Positions 6,262 to 6,849 of a DNA stretch of 6,849 nucleotides are shown in pieces; within the stretch, counting starts at the first letter, position 1, and every line of letters starts with the position of its first letter. Both the position numbers and the translations under genes were made by a program. Under the pieces are notes generated by a model, which did no database searches, was not told the DNA's origin, and saw only the letters and a list, made by a program, of their open reading frames with translations. The stretch comes from CBHWET01 sp966112985 (GTDB lineage: Bacteria > Verrucomicrobiota > Verrucomicrobiia > Limisphaerales > JACDHS01). The DNA lies in assembly GCA_966112985.1 (NCBI GenBank), contig CBHWET010000283.1, forward strand, positions 1 through 6,849. Reading direction: 5' to 3'.

Positions 6262-6291
6262 AAAGAGCGAGCCATCACTGGCTCGCTCTTT
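6262..6291. terminator. Bidirectional intrinsic terminator between sigma and S1 genes
   Basis: Seen: AAAGAGCGAGCCA (6262-6274), loop TCAC, and TGGCTCGCTCTTT (6279-6291), a perfect 13-bp stem. On the minus strand the stem is followed by TTTTTATTT, a strong T-tract, serving the S1 gene. On the plus strand TTTGTGTTT follows, a weaker tract, serving the sigma gene, which ends 24 bp upstream. The location between two convergent genes fits shared use. Confidence 0.9.
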
Positions 6292-6313
6292 GTGTTTAAA
6301 ACTGCAGGAAAGA

Positions 6314-6849
6314 TTATTCTTTCGTGTCGTCCTTGACGATATCTTCCGCGGCGTCGAACGCATGTTGCAACGCAACGAGGTCTTCGCCCGGCTTCAAGCT
6401 GTCCAGAAGCTTCTGTTCTTCTTTGAGCTGTTCGTCGCTGTAGCTGGCCGCTTTGATCGACAGACCGATTCGGCGATCAGCACGGTCGATCTTGATGACG
6501 CGAGCATTCACGTCCTGACCAACCTTGAGCACGTTCTTGATCTTGTCCACGCGATCTTCGCTGACCTGTGAAATGTGCACGAGACCATCGATATCGTGGT
6601 TGAGACCGACGAACGCACCGAAGCTCGCGAGCTTCGTGACTTTGCCGGAGACGAGGTCGCCGACCTTGTAATATTTGTCGATGTTTTCCCAGGGATCTTC
6701 GCTGAGCTGTTTGACGCCGAGCGCGATACGTTGGTTCGCCTTGTCGACTTCGAGGACAACCGCTTCGACTTCGTCGCCTTTTTTGAAGACTTCCGAAGGA
6801 TGATTGATCTTGCGCGTCCAGGAAATGTCGGACACGTGGATCATGCCGT
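6314..6849 (-). CDS. rpsA: Ribosomal protein S1 (RNA-binding S1 repeats), 3' part of gene
   Basis: The reading frame runs off the right edge; the first complete visible codons encode G-M-I-H-V-S-D-I-S-W, internal to an S1 repeat, so the ATG at 6844 is not the true start. Counting from that Met (176 residues), the tail of one S1 repeat ends at about residue 47 (DISWTRKINHPSEVFKKGD through RIALGVKQL). A complete second repeat follows at about 60-132 (YKVGDLVSGKVTKLASFGAF, IDGLVHISQVSEDRVD, VIKIDRADRRIGLSIKA). An acidic, charged tail of about 45 residues ends in KDDTKE. The repeats closely resemble the last repeats of bacterial 30S protein S1, which binds mRNA and helps initiation, especially on messages with weak Shine-Dalgarno sequences like those in this window. 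Other multi-S1 proteins are possible but less likely. The stop is followed by the 6262-6291 terminator. Confidence 0.9.
   Translation of the reverse strand, partial: GMIHVSDISWTRKINHPSEVFKKGDEVEAVVLEVDKANQRIALGVKQLSEDPWENIDKYYKVGDLVSGKVTKLASFGAFVGLNHDIDGLVHISQVSEDRVDKIKNVLKVGQDVNARVIKIDRADRRIGLSIKAASYSDEQLKEEQKLLDSLKPGEDLVALQHAFDAAEDIVKDDTKE

Noticed and set aside
5770..6375. 201-codon minus-strand frame opposite the sigma factor gene
   Set aside because: It crosses the strong terminator and the S1 stop and is antisense to a well-supported coding region; no recognisable domain.

Overview
The window looks like a chromosomal segment from a member of the Verrucomicrobiota (Pedosphaera/Limisphaerales-like); this is an inference from protein style, not a database match. 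Three things point there: an ECF sigma factor with a long Ala/Thr-rich, membrane-spanning C-terminal extension; a secreted glycosidase ending in an 'FYRA'-type C-terminal module; and a tiny prepilin-like gene. Base composition is moderate, and most genes lack strong Shine-Dalgarno sequences.

Layout. Positions 1-674 hold no convincing gene. They begin with a perfect inverted repeat that fits both a Rex-type and a CRP-type operator (4-23), followed by a degenerate tandem array of about 40-bp units (about 128-611). An orphan PAS-domain protein lies on the minus strand (675-1187). Divergent from it are an alpha/beta-hydrolase esterase (1274-1888) with a good sigma70-like promoter and, 40 bp downstream, a 57-codon prepilin-like gene (1929-2102). 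Convergent with these is a large secreted glycoside hydrolase of family GH44 (2114-4426, minus). A 158-bp divergent intergenic region with a perfect TATAAT separates it from the ECF sigma factor/membrane/coiled-coil fusion protein (4585-6237, plus). A perfect 13-bp hairpin (6262-6291) acts as a shared bidirectional terminator between the sigma gene and the 3' part of a ribosomal protein S1-type gene (6314 to beyond the right edge, minus).

How the genes may work together. The most suggestive unit is the divergent pair GH44 glucanase / membrane-tethered ECF sigma factor. The sigma factor carries its own transmembrane and sensor-like region, and no anti-sigma gene is visible beside it, so it could couple an envelope signal to transcription, possibly of the neighbouring glucanase. 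That link is inference only. The esterase and mini-prepilin may be co-transcribed. The S1 gene is housekeeping. The least explained material is the noncoding repeat array at the left, where two units keep a 12-bp palindrome through compensated base changes.
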